Counted from the stretch's first letter, positions 44,844-54,110 are shown. The stretch: DNA of 64,000 nucleotides from Lachnospiraceae bacterium (GCA_910574185.1 CAJSZQ010000005.1:93868-157867); one strand, 5' to 3'. Made by a program: numbers and translations. Notes: generated by a model from the letters alone, not told the origin.

Positions 44844-46088
44844 ATGGAAAAGTGTGTAGTAAGACAGGCAATTAAAGATATTCGGACAGACACGATTGTC
44901 GGCTACGAGCTTAAGATTCAGGAAGACATGGACAGCTTGTATAATCCGAGTACAGACAGTGTGGCAGCCAATGCAATGGTATCCTTTTTGTCGGAAAATT
45001 CAGGCGCTATTTTTAAGGATAAGAAGACTTTCATGACATTTACGCCTACATTGTTATTCCGCAATACGCCGAAGATTTTTGATAAGGATAAAGTGATTAT
45101 TCAGATAGAGGATAATATAGTCGTACATTCGCTCGCGTCTATAATTATTGGGAAATACAGAGACGAGGGATATCATTTTGCAATAAATGATTTTCAGTTT
45201 ACACCGAAGTATTTCAGTATGCTGGAATATGTGGATTATATCAAAGTAGATATTTCTAATAAGATGGATGAGACGCAGCGGCGTTCTATTTCAAACGTCG
45301 TGGATATGGCTCATGGCTTTCAAAAAGAATTTATTGCTACGGGTGTGAACAGTAAAGAGGTTTACGAGTACGCAAAAGAGCTTCAAGTGGATTATGTGGA
45401 AGGCAACTACATCTCTACAGCTACTTTAACGAAGACCAGCAAGATGGATTTTATGCAGGGTAATCTTTACCAGCTCATTATTGAGATTACGAAGGATGAG
45501 CCGGATATTGAGGTATTAGAAGAGATTGTAAGCAGGGATGCGGCCCTTACCTATGCTTTGCTGAAGATGGCAAATTCAGCTTATTTTGCGTCCCATCGTG
45601 AGACGACATCAGTTCGTCAGGCAATGGTCAAGGTTGGTATCAGTCAGCTTAAGCAGTGGATATATCTTTTAAGTTTTGAAGAGAACGACGAGGATAATTC
45701 CTCCGAAGAACTTCTAAAGACTTCTTTTATGCGTGCAAATTTTGCCTCCAGATTAGTGAAGAGACTGAGGAAATTTGTGATTACTAATTCTGACGCATAT
45801 CTTCTTGGTATGTTCTCTACGCTGGAATATATGATTGACGCGCCGATGGAAGAGATTCTGCTGGATATTCCGATTGTAGAAGAGGTGAAGGCTGCTCTTG
45901 TCTCGAAAGAGGGACCGGCTGGCAGATTGTATGAACTCATACTTTCTTATGAAAGAGCTGAGTGGACAGAGATTAAAGTGATTGCCGAGGAACTGGGACT
46001 ACATACGAATGAGATGGCGCAGATTTACATGGAATGTGTGGAGGAAGTGAACGACATCTGGGATAATGTGGTAGGAAGCAAGGAATAG
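44844..46088 (+). CDS. EAL-HDOD signalling protein (YuxH type)
   Basis: The 414-residue protein pairs an N-terminal EAL-like domain with a C-terminal HDOD domain (VSRDAALTYALLKMANSAYF). The EAL domain is degenerate: the signature glutamate-Ala-Leu is replaced around GYELKIQ, and DDFG and KxDG appear as NDFQF and KVDIS. It is therefore unlikely to hydrolyse cyclic di-GMP and more likely acts by binding. It starts one base after the cheV stop, so it is tied to chemotaxis or motility control. Confidence 0.88.
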   Translation: MEKCVVRQAIKDIRTDTIVGYELKIQEDMDSLYNPSTDSVAANAMVSFLSENSGAIFKDKKTFMTFTPTLLFRNTPKIFDKDKVIIQIEDNIVVHSLASIIIGKYRDEGYHFAINDFQFTPKYFSMLEYVDYIKVDISNKMDETQRRSISNVVDMAHGFQKEFIATGVNSKEVYEYAKELQVDYVEGNYISTATLTKTSKMDFMQGNLYQLIIEITKDEPDIEVLEEIVSRDAALTYALLKMANSAYFASHRETTSVRQAMVKVGISQLKQWIYLLSFEENDEDNSSEELLKTSFMRANFASRLVKRLRKFVITNSDAYLLGMFSTLEYMIDAPMEEILLDIPIVEEVKAALVSKEGPAGRLYELILSYERAEWTEIKVIAEELGLHTNEMAQIYMECVEEVNDIWDNVVGSKE

Positions 46089-46140
46089 TCTGAAAATAGC
46101 GGATATTGTACCATATTCATAAGGAAAGGAGGGCAGGAAC

Positions 46141-46950
46141 GTGATAAACGGAGTATTTGGCGTAAATATAATGAGCGGGATATCAGGAGTAAGTTCATAT
46201 GGCCGGTATGGTTCTTATGGCGCTTACAGCGCTTATGGTTTTTATGGTTCGGCGCGGACGGCGGAAACCTCCCGAATGGTTAGGACGCAGCCGGTGCAGA
46301 GAACAGGAGCGGTTCCGGTAGTTAGGCGCGCATCAGATATTGGAACACCGGTGGAGCCTGTCCGTCCGATAAAAGCAGTGAATGCGAACGCTACAAACGG
46401 GGTTGGCTATGCAATTCCTTTTTTGCGGAAAGGGATGGACCCGGCGGAACTTGCGGTGCGGATGCGGATTCACTATGGAGACGAATCACAGGCGGAAGAG
46501 GCGAAGACTGCTATAGGCAGGGAAAGAGTTTCTGATGCAGCGGCGAATGCAGACGCGGATTTGAACGCGGCGCAGGGAGCAGAAGGCGTACAGAAGGCTG
46601 CCAAAGAAGGCGAGTGTAAGACCTGTGAGCAGCGGAAGTATCAGGATGGCTCGAATGATGCGGGGGTTTCCTACAAATCACCGACGCATATTGCTCCGGA
46701 ACAGGCAGCCGCAGCGGTAAGAGGGCATGAGATGGAGCATGTTGTCAGAGAACAGGCAAAGGCAGTCCGGGAAGGCAGAGAGGTTGTTAGTCAGTCTGTG
46801 ACGATGCATACGTCGGTTTGCCCGGAGTGCGGGAAGGTCTATGTATCAGGAGGAACAACAAGAACTACGACGGCAGAGAGTCAGAAGCCGGAGACAGCGG
46901 AGCCAGAAGAGAAGGAGCAGCAAAGAATACCATTTTCAGCAGTTGCTTAG
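46141..46950 (+). CDS. SprA-like protein with HExxH motif
   Basis: The 269-residue protein starts at GTG behind GGAAAGGAGGG. It has a Tyr/Gly-rich N-terminal stretch (19-36), the HExxH zinc-protease motif HEMEH at 196-200, and two Cys pairs, CKTC (159-162) and CPEC (227-230), which could bind a second metal. The segment YKSPTHIAPEQAAAAVRGHE resembles the SprA-related family. A metalloprotease role in flagellum formation is inferred from its site between cheV-EAL and a receptor; no function is established. Confidence 0.6.
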   Translation: MINGVFGVNIMSGISGVSSYGRYGSYGAYSAYGFYGSARTAETSRMVRTQPVQRTGAVPVVRRASDIGTPVEPVRPIKAVNANATNGVGYAIPFLRKGMDPAELAVRMRIHYGDESQAEEAKTAIGRERVSDAAANADADLNAAQGAEGVQKAAKEGECKTCEQRKYQDGSNDAGVSYKSPTHIAPEQAAAAVRGHEMEHVVREQAKAVREGREVVSQSVTMHTSVCPECGKVYVSGGTTRTTTAESQKPETAEPEEKEQQRIPFSAVA

Positions 46951-46963
46951 GCTGTGTTAAATA

Positions 46964-46980
46964 CGGACTGCTAATGTCCG
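46964..46980. repeat. Small palindrome related to the flagellin-switch stem-loop
   Basis: CGGACTGCTAATGTCCG has the same loop and arms, in inverse complement, as the switch motif GGACATTAGTAGTCC (3469-3483 and 8266-8280) with one difference. It lies 36 bp before the chemoreceptor gene. Confidence 0.5.
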
Positions 46981-47015
46981 GTCAGGAATGATTAAACGAA
47001 AGGGGATATATCTTT

Positions 47016-48659
47016 ATGCGGAAAGGCATTAAGACGATGGTTGGAATACGTGTATTTTTTGCACTGGTTTCTGTGCTCTTGTACAGTATTCTGATTACAA
47101 TAAATATTTATGGGATTAAGGATACGCAGAAAAGAAGTATTGAAGCAAATTCGTTGTTAGAGAGGATTCAGAGCGCCGAGGTTGCTCATTATAAATGGGC
47201 GTCGGGCCTTAGTAATGCGTTGTATGCCGGAACAGAATTTACCGGCAGTATTGATCCGACTTCTTGCGTCCTTGGACAATGGGTTTATGGAGATAAGATA
47301 GAGAATGCGGATATTCTGGCTCTCAGGGATCAGATAGAGCCGCTGCACAAGGAATTGCATGAATCGGCCAGCTATGTACTGGATTTGTTAAAGACCGATC
47401 CGGAGGCGGCAAGGGAATACTATCAGAAAACGATTCAGGGGAATCTGACGACTCTTGTAGGGCTTCTGGATAAAATTGTGGAAGAGGTGACGGCCCAGAA
47501 TGAACTCTGCAAGGAAGAGATGCAGCAGACGATACATGTGATGCAGGTGATCTCCGGAATTTGCTTCGTATTAGTATTGGCTTGTCTTGCAAGTCTGGTA
47601 CAGTACGTACTGGCAAGAATCATTAAGCCGATTATTCAGATTATGGAAAAGACCAAACCTTTGCAGGAGGGGCATCTAGAGCTTGAACTGGAACGTAAAG
47701 AGAATAATGAATTGGGAGATTTGGTGATTACAATCAAGGATTCCATGCATCAAATCCACAAGTATGTGGAAGATATCAACCGGATTATGGGCATGCTGTC
47801 GTCAGGTAATTTTGACGTACATACCTCAGAGCCGTATATTGGTGATTTTAAATCCATTGAGGAATCCATTGACAGCTTTACCCGAACCATCTCAGGAGCG
47901 TTTGGCAATATTAATCAGGCTGAACGTCAGGTATCCGGGCATGCGGAACAGCTCTCAAGCAGCGCGCAGTCACTGGCGCAGGGCGCTACCGAACAGGCAA
48001 GCGCGGTGGAAGAGCTTTATGCAACTTTGGACGAATTGTCAAAGAACGCAGAAAAGAATGTTCAGGACGCTGCTTACGCGCAGGAAAATGCTCGCCTGAC
48101 AGGAGAACAGGTAACGGTAAGCAGCGAGCAGATGAAACATATGGTAGCGGCTATGGAAGACATTACTCAGGCGTCGCAGCAGATTGGCAAAATTATTGCA
48201 ACCATTGAAGATATTGCTTTCCAGACGAATATACTTGCGCTTAATGCCGCTGTAGAGGCAGCCCGCGCAGGTACGGCGGGAAAGGGATTTGCAGTTGTTT
48301 CCAGTGAAGTTCGAAGCCTTGCGTCTCGCTCCGATCAGGCGGCAAAGGCAACCAAGGAATTGATTGAAAATTCCGTTCGAGCTGCAGAGAGAGGAAGCCA
48401 GATTGTAGGCGAGGTATCTGAGACACTGAATAAGACGCTGGAATTGGTTGTAAAGTCTAACAGTACGATAGGTACGATTGCTGAAGCGGTACGAGGAGAA
48501 GCAGCGTCTATTGCACAGGTAACGGAAGGGATCGGACAGATTTCAGATGTAGTACAGACAAATTCGGCAAGCAGCGAAGAATCCGCGGCAGTTAGCTCCG
48601 AATTGTTTAATCAGGTGCGCATATTACAGAGCCAAACAAGTAAATTTAAACTGAGATAA
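47016..48659 (+). CDS. Methyl-accepting chemotaxis protein with CZB-type zinc-binding region
   Basis: The 547-residue receptor has a first membrane helix ([19 protein letters not shown]), then a sensor part with the CZB motif: His58 and Trp61 (HYKW), Cys84 in CVLGQWVYG, and His111/His115. A second helix ([21 protein letters not shown]), a HAMP region and the signalling tip [17 protein letters not shown] follow. CZB domains bind zinc; most are cytoplasmic, but this one lies between the two membrane helices. It is the last gene of the fla/che operon. Confidence 0.92.
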   Translation: MRKGIKTMVGIRVFFALVSVLLYSILITINIYGIKDTQKRSIEANSLLERIQSAEVAHYKWASGLSNALYAGTEFTGSIDPTSCVLGQWVYGDKIENADILALRDQIEPLHKELHESASYVLDLLKTDPEAAREYYQKTIQGNLTTLVGLLDKIVEEVTAQNELCKEEMQQTIHVMQVISGICFVLVLACLASLVQYVLARIIKPIIQIMEKTKPLQEGHLELELERKENNELGDLVITIKDSMHQIHKYVEDINRIMGMLSSGNFDVHTSEPYIGDFKSIEESIDSFTRTISGAFGNINQAERQVSGHAEQLSSSAQSLAQGATEQASAVEELYATLDELSKNAEKNVQDAAYAQENARLTGEQVTVSSEQMKHMVAAMEDITQASQQIGKIIATIEDIAFQTNILALNAAVEAARAGTAGKGFAVVSSEVRSLASRSDQAAKATKELIENSVRAAERGSQIVGEVSETLNKTLELVVKSNSTIGTIAEAVRGEAASIAQVTEGIGQISDVVQTNSASSEESAAVSSELFNQVRILQSQTSKFKLR

Positions 48660-48664
48660 TAGAG

Positions 48665-48710
48665 AAAAAATAAGAGACTGTGAATGCTCTGTTCACAGTC
48701 TCTTATTTTT
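48665..48710. terminator. Terminator of the fla/che operon
   Basis: AAATAAGAGACTGTGAA pairs with TTCACAGTCTCTTATTT around a 7-base loop, with A-run and T-run on the two sides. It can stop both the rightward operon and the leftward comFB-like gene. Confidence 0.93.
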
Positions 48711-48753
48711 GAAATTAAAAATTATTAATTGGAATATTTGTAATTATCAGGAA

Positions 48754-49695
48754 TCAATGTCTGGGATTATCTTTTACAATGACGCAGGCTTTCGTAGCTT
48801 CAACTGTTACATCTGAAATCAGGCGGTTTGTATAATAACTCATCAGCGGGTCAACAGCAGCCCGCGTGGTTACAATATACTTTGGCAGTAATCCATTCAT
48901 GGTCAATGCAATCGTATCATTAACACAGCGGTCACAAGTACAAACGTCAAACTGCCGCATAAAATAGATAATCTTGTCCTTTACAATACCCTCCATAACA
49001 TTCAATCTGACAAAATCAGGTTCTGGGTCCGGCGTCGTTGCGTTTGGTTCGGCGGCAGGCTCAGAATGAGAAATAACATCTGGCTCGGATTTCGGCTCAG
49101 AGACAGAAACGACCTGCTCAGAAATCGAATTTGACGTAGAAGACGATTCTGATGCAAAGGATGATTCAGAAACAGTAGTGGTCTTAGGTTCAGAAGTTGG
49201 CTCCAAAGCGGTAGCAGGCTCCGATTCAGAAGCATTCTTCGGAGTAGAAACTGGTTCTGGGGCGGAAACAGCAATGGTTTCTGTATCTGTTGGAATCGGC
49301 TCAGAAGCCGGAATGGATTCTGTTACTTGAATCGGATCCGCAACAGGAGCAGATTCAGCTTGTAAAACTGACTCAGAAGCAGGTTCCGATTTAGAAATCG
49401 GCTTAGAAGCAGAAGTCGGTTCTGCTTCTGTCTCAGGTGTCAGAAATTCATGAGATAAATTCTGCTGGATGAGATCCGCAACAGGATCCTCTTCAGTAGT
49501 ATCAATGACAGAGATATTCTGCGTGGCTGCAGCTGGGGCAGCAGGTGTCTGTGGCGCCAGGGAATGTCCGGCTTCAGTGGATGTAGCAGCGCTGTCTGGC
49601 GTCGTAGCGTCTGCGGTATCGGTGTTTTCTTTAGCAGCATCATGTCCGGCAATGAGATTCAGAACATGAGCTGTCTTATTGCTTCTTCTGGCCAT
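48754..49695 (-). CDS. ComFB-domain protein with long acidic Ser/Glu/Pro linker
   Basis: The 313-residue protein begins MARRSNKTAHVLNLIAG behind AGGAGG. Residues about 60-228 form a disordered linker of SEP/ESE/EP-type repeats. Residues about 230-313 form a ComFB domain: NVMEGIVKDKIIYFM, CTCDRC (Cys252, Cys254, Cys257), ALTMNGLLPKYIVTT. ComFB proteins have been reported to bind cyclic dinucleotides in some bacteria. It lies 16 bp after a ParA-like gene on the same strand, so the two probably act together; a role in placing polar structures is inference. Confidence 0.75.
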   Translation of the reverse strand: MARRSNKTAHVLNLIAGHDAAKENTDTADATTPDSAATSTEAGHSLAPQTPAAPAAATQNISVIDTTEEDPVADLIQQNLSHEFLTPETEAEPTSASKPISKSEPASESVLQAESAPVADPIQVTESIPASEPIPTDTETIAVSAPEPVSTPKNASESEPATALEPTSEPKTTTVSESSFASESSSTSNSISEQVVSVSEPKSEPDVISHSEPAAEPNATTPDPEPDFVRLNVMEGIVKDKIIYFMRQFDVCTCDRCVNDTIALTMNGLLPKYIVTTRAAVDPLMSYYTNRLISDVTVEATKACVIVKDNPRH

Positions 49696-49711
49696 AACTA
49701 TTACCTCCTGT

Positions 49712-50485
49712 TTATACCGTCTTTGAGGTCATATTCACTACCTCATTCACAAATTGCTTATAATCTTCGGTAGGTTTACCGAATGGGGAATGGTCAAAAA
49801 TACTAAGACCATGAGCTGGCGCTTCCGCTACGGAGACACTTGTACGAATCTGGGTATGAAATACGCGGGTTCCAGTCTGAGAAGCCACATTCTCTGCAAG
49901 TTCTTTAACTTCTCTGGCAAGCAAAGTGCGCTTGTTGAACTTAGTAAGAAGGATTCCAAGCACATTAAGGTTCGGGTTCACGCTTTCACGAACAGAACTA
50001 ATTGTCTCCATCAGCTGAGTAACGCCAAGAAGACTGAGAATTTCAGGCGCCATAGGAATAATCAGGTGGTCTGCTACAGCATATGCGTTCACTGTAAGGA
50101 CGTTCAGCGCAGGCGGAGTATCAATGACTATATAATCATAGCTTTCCATAATTGGGGTAAGCGCCTTCTTTAATAAAAGCTGCCTGTCAGAAGACGTAAA
50201 ATCAAGTTCCGCGCTGCTAAGGAGAATATTGGAAGTAATGACGTCACAGTAATCGGTCATCTGAACTGCCGACTGAATCGGAACCTGACCGGTTAGAACG
50301 TCATGGATAGTCCGGCAGTCCTCGATATCAAGTCCAAGACTGAACCCCAGGCTTCCCTGGGGGTCTAAATCAATTGCAAGTACTTTTTTATTATAAAACG
50401 AGACCAGGCCGGCTGCTAAGGCGCTGGAAGTAGTAGTCTTACCTACGCCGCCTTTCTGGTTGGTAAGTGCGATAATAGTAGCCAA
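49712..50485 (-). CDS. ParA/Soj-like partition ATPase
   Basis: The start is the TTG that gives MATIIALTNQKGG, with GGAGG 8 bp upstream; the ATG 18 bp before it precedes that ribosome binding site and is unlikely. The 257-residue protein has the deviant Walker A KGGVGKTT (11-18), Walker A' LAIDLDPQGSLG and Walker B YIVIDTPPAL. These mark a ParA/Soj rather than a FlhG/MinD protein. No parB or parS-like gene is near; the partner is the ComFB protein downstream. It is divergent from fliD, so it may place flagella or chemoreceptor arrays. Confidence 0.88.
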   Translation of the reverse strand: MATIIALTNQKGGVGKTTTSSALAAGLVSFYNKKVLAIDLDPQGSLGFSLGLDIEDCRTIHDVLTGQVPIQSAVQMTDYCDVITSNILLSSAELDFTSSDRQLLLKKALTPIMESYDYIVIDTPPALNVLTVNAYAVADHLIIPMAPEILSLLGVTQLMETISSVRESVNPNLNVLGILLTKFNKRTLLAREVKELAENVASQTGTRVFHTQIRTSVSVAEAPAHGLSIFDHSPFGKPTEDYKQFVNEVVNMTSKTV

Positions 50486-50545
50486 AATAATTCCTCCATT
50501 CATAATTAAAACTCGAATTTAACTATTATTTAAAGTATACTATAT

Positions 50546-50553
50546 GCCGATAA
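50546..50553 (+). promoter_or_regulatory. Sigma-D-like -10 element before fliD
   Basis: GCCGATAA matches the sigma-D -10 consensus GCCGATAT at seven of eight positions, 129 bp before fliD. The -35 at 15 bp is poor (TATT at 50527-50530); a TAAA lies only 11 bp upstream. Confidence 0.5.
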
Positions 50554-50682
50554 ATAAGTACAGGATAAATTTAAATTTGTAGAAACGCGGCGAAATTGCA
50601 CTGAAAGTGTATTTTACATAGGATGTGAATGCAGACGGTAAAGGAGGCGCCGCAGAATATTAATAAAAAAGGAGAGATTGAT

Positions 50683-53277
50683 ATGTCAACAACAATAGGC
50701 GGCTTAAGCAGCGCAACAGCTAATAGTATCAGAGGATATGGCGGATTAGCCAGTGGATTAGACAGAGATACTCTGATTGAGGGAATGACCTATGGAACCA
50801 CCAGTAAGATTACGGCGCAGCAGCAGAAGAAGCAGCAGCTTGAATGGAAGCAGTCAGCCGTTCAGAGTATCTCGAATTTGATGATTGCATTTGCTAATAA
50901 ATATACATCTTCATTTTCGTCATCTACGAACCTGTTCAGCTCGATGTTCTGGGGAAGGTCGAATATTACGACTACGGGAACGAACAGCAAATATGTGTCT
51001 GTATCCGGTACAGGCAGTTCGGCGGAATCCGTTTCGATAATGGGCGTTAAGCAGCTTGCGCAGAAGGCGAAGTGGAGTTCGGAGGCGCGCACGTCAGGAG
51101 CAGATTCGGCTTTGACGACAGGTACGATTGATACGACCAAGCCGTTAGTGAGAAAGGAGCTGATTGGCGAGTCTCTGACATTTAAAGTTGGAAACGATTC
51201 CTATACAGTATTCCTTAATACGGTAGATAGCGAAGGAAACGCACTTAAGTATGATACGGCAGAGAATGCGGTTGAATCAATAAATAAGTTATTAGCAGAG
51301 GAAAAGGTTGGAGACGGGACACTCGCAGATCATTTTGTGATTTCGCAAATAGATGTGCCTGGAACGGGGCCTAATGCCGGCAAGCAGTTTGCCTTCCAGG
51401 GAAAAGGACCGGATGCGCATGCTGTGACGGGCGGTACAGCTTTGGAGTTTCTTGGATTTGAGACTCCGGGAGAAGGAGGAATTAAGGTACCTAATAATGG
51501 CGCGTATGCAACAGGGACAAAAGGGATCGATAAGATTACGACACCGATTAATTTTGCAGAGCAGCTCGGCGGTCAGACATTGAATTTCACTTATAATGGA
51601 GTGAGGAAAGATATTAAGATTGCAGATGTGGAGACCTTGTCGAAGGGTGTGACATTTATAGATGGTAAGCCTGCCACAGAAGAGGACGAGAAGCAGTTAA
51701 TTAAGAATTTGAAAGCTTCATTACAGGAAGAGCTGGATCGTGCCTTTGGTAAAGGCCGGATTCTGGTTGGTAAGGTTGACGAGAACGGTAAGGTTGTCCA
51801 GGATGATATGAGCATCAGCTTCCAGACGATTAATGTGTCCAAGTCAACGGAAGACAAAAAAGTAGTTGACGGAAGCGCAACACTTACACTGAATTCCGGA
51901 AGCTATGGACTTCTGGGAGAGGACGGCGTGCTGAATGTAAAGAGTGGCGCAACGAATAAGCTGGACCGGAGTACGGCGCTTGATAAATTGGGATTGACGA
52001 ACGGCGTTACTTTTACAGAAAAAGTGGTTGGAAAAGATGAAGATGGAAATGATATTAAAAGGCAGCATACAACAATCAAAATTAACGATGTAGATATTGA
52101 TGTATACGAAGATGATACGATAAATTCTCTGATGGAGAGAATTAACAATACTAAAGAGGCGGGTGTGGAGATAACCTATCAGCCGGCAACAGATAAATTT
52201 ACCTTTACTTCAACAGAGAATGGCGCCAGTGGCGCGATTAAGTTTGGCGCTGCAGATGATGCCAACGGAAACCAGCTGCTTGAGAATATTTTTGGTATAG
52301 ATTCGGGTGATATGGGTAAAGAAGTAGCTCGTGGACAGGACGCTATTGTTACTGTAAAGTATGCAGGTTCCGATGAGGAGATTGATTTGTATCGGGATGC
52401 TAATACATTTACGGTAGATGGTCTTACCATTAATGTTAAGAGTGAATTTGGATATAAAGCGAAGACAGATGCAGATGGTAACGTTGAGACAGATAAAGAC
52501 GGAAATATAATCTGGGAGAAAGATAAAGAAACCTTTGACCCGGTAGAAATTACTGCGTCGGTGAATACAGATAGTATTGTGGATGCTATTAAGAACATGG
52601 TGGAAGAGTACAATGCTATCATTGCCAAAGTAAATAAAGAAGTATCAACCAGGCCAGATCGCGACTATGTGCCGCTTACCAGCGAGCAGAAGAAAGAACT
52701 GAGCGAGGATGAGATTAAGCTATACGAGGAGAAAGCAAAGGAAGGTCTGCTCTTTGGCGACAGTGATTTAAGAACTTTGAGCAGCGATTTACGTTTTGTT
52801 ATCAGCGGAGGCAATCTTCAGGCGCTGGAGGAGATTGGAATTACCACATCCAGCACCTATTCCGACAATGGTAAGTTGTCTTTGGATGAATCTAAGCTGC
52901 GCGCGGCATTGGCAAGCGATCCGGAAAAAGTGGAGAAACTCTTTACCGGAACCGCGACAGAGGGAAATGCAAATACTTCTAATGGACTTGCGACAAATCT
53001 GAAGAAGGTCATGGAGAAGTATGTGGAGACAATGGGGTCCTGGGATACGAAAGGTATCCTGATTCGTAAAGCGGGATCTGAGCATTCTCCGGTTAGTATT
53101 ACAGAAAACTATATGTATAAGCAGATTGCAGAGATTAACAAGCAGATTGCAAGTTTGCAGACTAAACTGGAGACAGAAAGAGACCGTTATATCAAGCAGT
53201 TCACAAGCTTAGAGACACTGATTTCGCAGATGAATAGCCAGAGTAGCTGGCTGGCTCAGATGGGCGGAAGCTATTAA
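50683..53277 (+). CDS. fliD: Flagellar filament cap protein FliD (long form)
   Basis: The ATG at 50683 (MSTTIGGLSSATANS) follows AAAAAAGGAGAG. The 864-residue protein is longer than most FliD proteins, about 450-700. The N-terminal FliD part has GGLASGLDRDTLIEGM and QQQKKQQLEWKQSAVQSI; the C-terminal part has FGDSDLRTLSSDLRFVI, LEEIGITTSSTYSDNGKLSLDESKL and ITENYMYKQIAEINKQIA, ending SWLAQMGGSY. The middle (about 160-560) is enlarged, with an acidic region holding repeated Asp/Glu/Gly segments. It forms the cap on which flagellin folds, and the enlarged middle is exposed at the tip. Confidence 0.95.
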   Translation: MSTTIGGLSSATANSIRGYGGLASGLDRDTLIEGMTYGTTSKITAQQQKKQQLEWKQSAVQSISNLMIAFANKYTSSFSSSTNLFSSMFWGRSNITTTGTNSKYVSVSGTGSSAESVSIMGVKQLAQKAKWSSEARTSGADSALTTGTIDTTKPLVRKELIGESLTFKVGNDSYTVFLNTVDSEGNALKYDTAENAVESINKLLAEEKVGDGTLADHFVISQIDVPGTGPNAGKQFAFQGKGPDAHAVTGGTALEFLGFETPGEGGIKVPNNGAYATGTKGIDKITTPINFAEQLGGQTLNFTYNGVRKDIKIADVETLSKGVTFIDGKPATEEDEKQLIKNLKASLQEELDRAFGKGRILVGKVDENGKVVQDDMSISFQTINVSKSTEDKKVVDGSATLTLNSGSYGLLGEDGVLNVKSGATNKLDRSTALDKLGLTNGVTFTEKVVGKDEDGNDIKRQHTTIKINDVDIDVYEDDTINSLMERINNTKEAGVEITYQPATDKFTFTSTENGASGAIKFGAADDANGNQLLENIFGIDSGDMGKEVARGQDAIVTVKYAGSDEEIDLYRDANTFTVDGLTINVKSEFGYKAKTDADGNVETDKDGNIIWEKDKETFDPVEITASVNTDSIVDAIKNMVEEYNAIIAKVNKEVSTRPDRDYVPLTSEQKKELSEDEIKLYEEKAKEGLLFGDSDLRTLSSDLRFVISGGNLQALEEIGITTSSTYSDNGKLSLDESKLRAALASDPEKVEKLFTGTATEGNANTSNGLATNLKKVMEKYVETMGSWDTKGILIRKAGSEHSPVSITENYMYKQIAEINKQIASLQTKLETERDRYIKQFTSLETLISQMNSQSSWLAQMGGSY

Positions 53278-53296
53278 ACCGAAGAAGGGAAAAGAT

Positions 53297-53668
53297 ATGT
53301 ATCAGAATGGATATGAACAGTACAAAATGCAGTCTGTGAATACGATGACCCATGGAGAGATGCTCTTGCTTCTCTATGACGAACTGATTAAGCGTCTTAC
53401 CAGAGCGCAGATGGCGCTGGAAGATGAGAATTATGATTCTTTCGACAAGTCTGTTCAGAGGTCGAAGGATATCGTGCATTATCTGGAGCAGACGTTGAAT
53501 ATGGAGTATGAGATCAGTTATGAGCTTCGGAGAATGTATGAATTTTTCCAGTATGAGCTAAGCAGACTGCAGGCTGGAAGAAACACTGCTGTAATCCAGG
53601 AATTGAAGCCGCTTGTAGCAGAGCTGCGGGATGCCTTCAGGGAAGCAAGTAAGACGGCGGCCGTATAG
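53297..53668 (+). CDS. fliS: Flagellin export chaperone FliS
   Basis: A 123-residue four-helix protein with MYQNGYEQYKMQSVNTMTHGEMLLLLYD at the N terminus (read in two parts: YKMQSVNTMTHGEMLLLLYD is the signature), SKDIVHYLEQTLNMEYEIS and LRRMYEFFQYELSRLQ. It binds flagellin before export. It follows fliD by 19 bp. Confidence 0.96.
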   Translation: MYQNGYEQYKMQSVNTMTHGEMLLLLYDELIKRLTRAQMALEDENYDSFDKSVQRSKDIVHYLEQTLNMEYEISYELRRMYEFFQYELSRLQAGRNTAVIQELKPLVAELRDAFREASKTAAV

Positions 53669-53680
53669 TCGGGAGGATAT

Positions 53681-54094
53681 ATGGATCATAGAAAAGATGA
53701 ACTCTTGTCGGAGATATTAAGGCGAGTCCAAAGGAATTGTGTCCGGATGGTTGAGATTGAGAGACTGACGAAAGAGCTGGGAGATGCATTGTCGAGAAAT
53801 GATCAGGAGTCGGCGCAGCTCCTTATGAAGATGCGCCAGGATGAGATGGAGCGTGTCAGCGAGATAAGGGAAGAGATTCGTCTGCTTATTCAATCGGCAG
53901 AAGTCGGGGAAGGGACGAAACTCAGAAGCTGGCTTGCGGGAGAAGATACGTATCAGCCTGATTGTTTTGAAGCCGGTAAGATTATAGAATTTAGTAAACA
54001 GATAGCGTTGGTGCTGAATCGAACAATCAGCATAGATAAGGTAATTAATCAGAAGCTTGCTGGAAAGGATTCCTACTATCAAAAAACGTCATAA
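53681..54094 (+). CDS. Putative flagellar export chaperone (FliT/FlgN type)
   Basis: A 137-residue, mainly helical protein with a long heptad-like stretch (LRRVQRNCVRMVEIERLTKELGD; split about residues 12-35) and RQDEMERVSEIREEIRLLI. Its place directly after fliS, 12 bp apart, suggests a FliT-like chaperone for FliD or an FlgN-like one for hook-filament junction proteins; the sequence alone does not decide. A terminator follows. Confidence 0.65.
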   Translation: MDHRKDELLSEILRRVQRNCVRMVEIERLTKELGDALSRNDQESAQLLMKMRQDEMERVSEIREEIRLLIQSAEVGEGTKLRSWLAGEDTYQPDCFEAGKIIEFSKQIALVLNRTISIDKVINQKLAGKDSYYQKTS

Positions 54095-54110
54095 AAATAT
54101 TGCAAAATAA

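Noticed and set aside
49712..50485. The ParA-like ATPase read as FlhG (YlxH)
   Set aside because: Its DLDPQG and NQKGGVGKTTT motifs are those of ParA/Soj; FlhG/MinD proteins differ there and would normally follow flhF.
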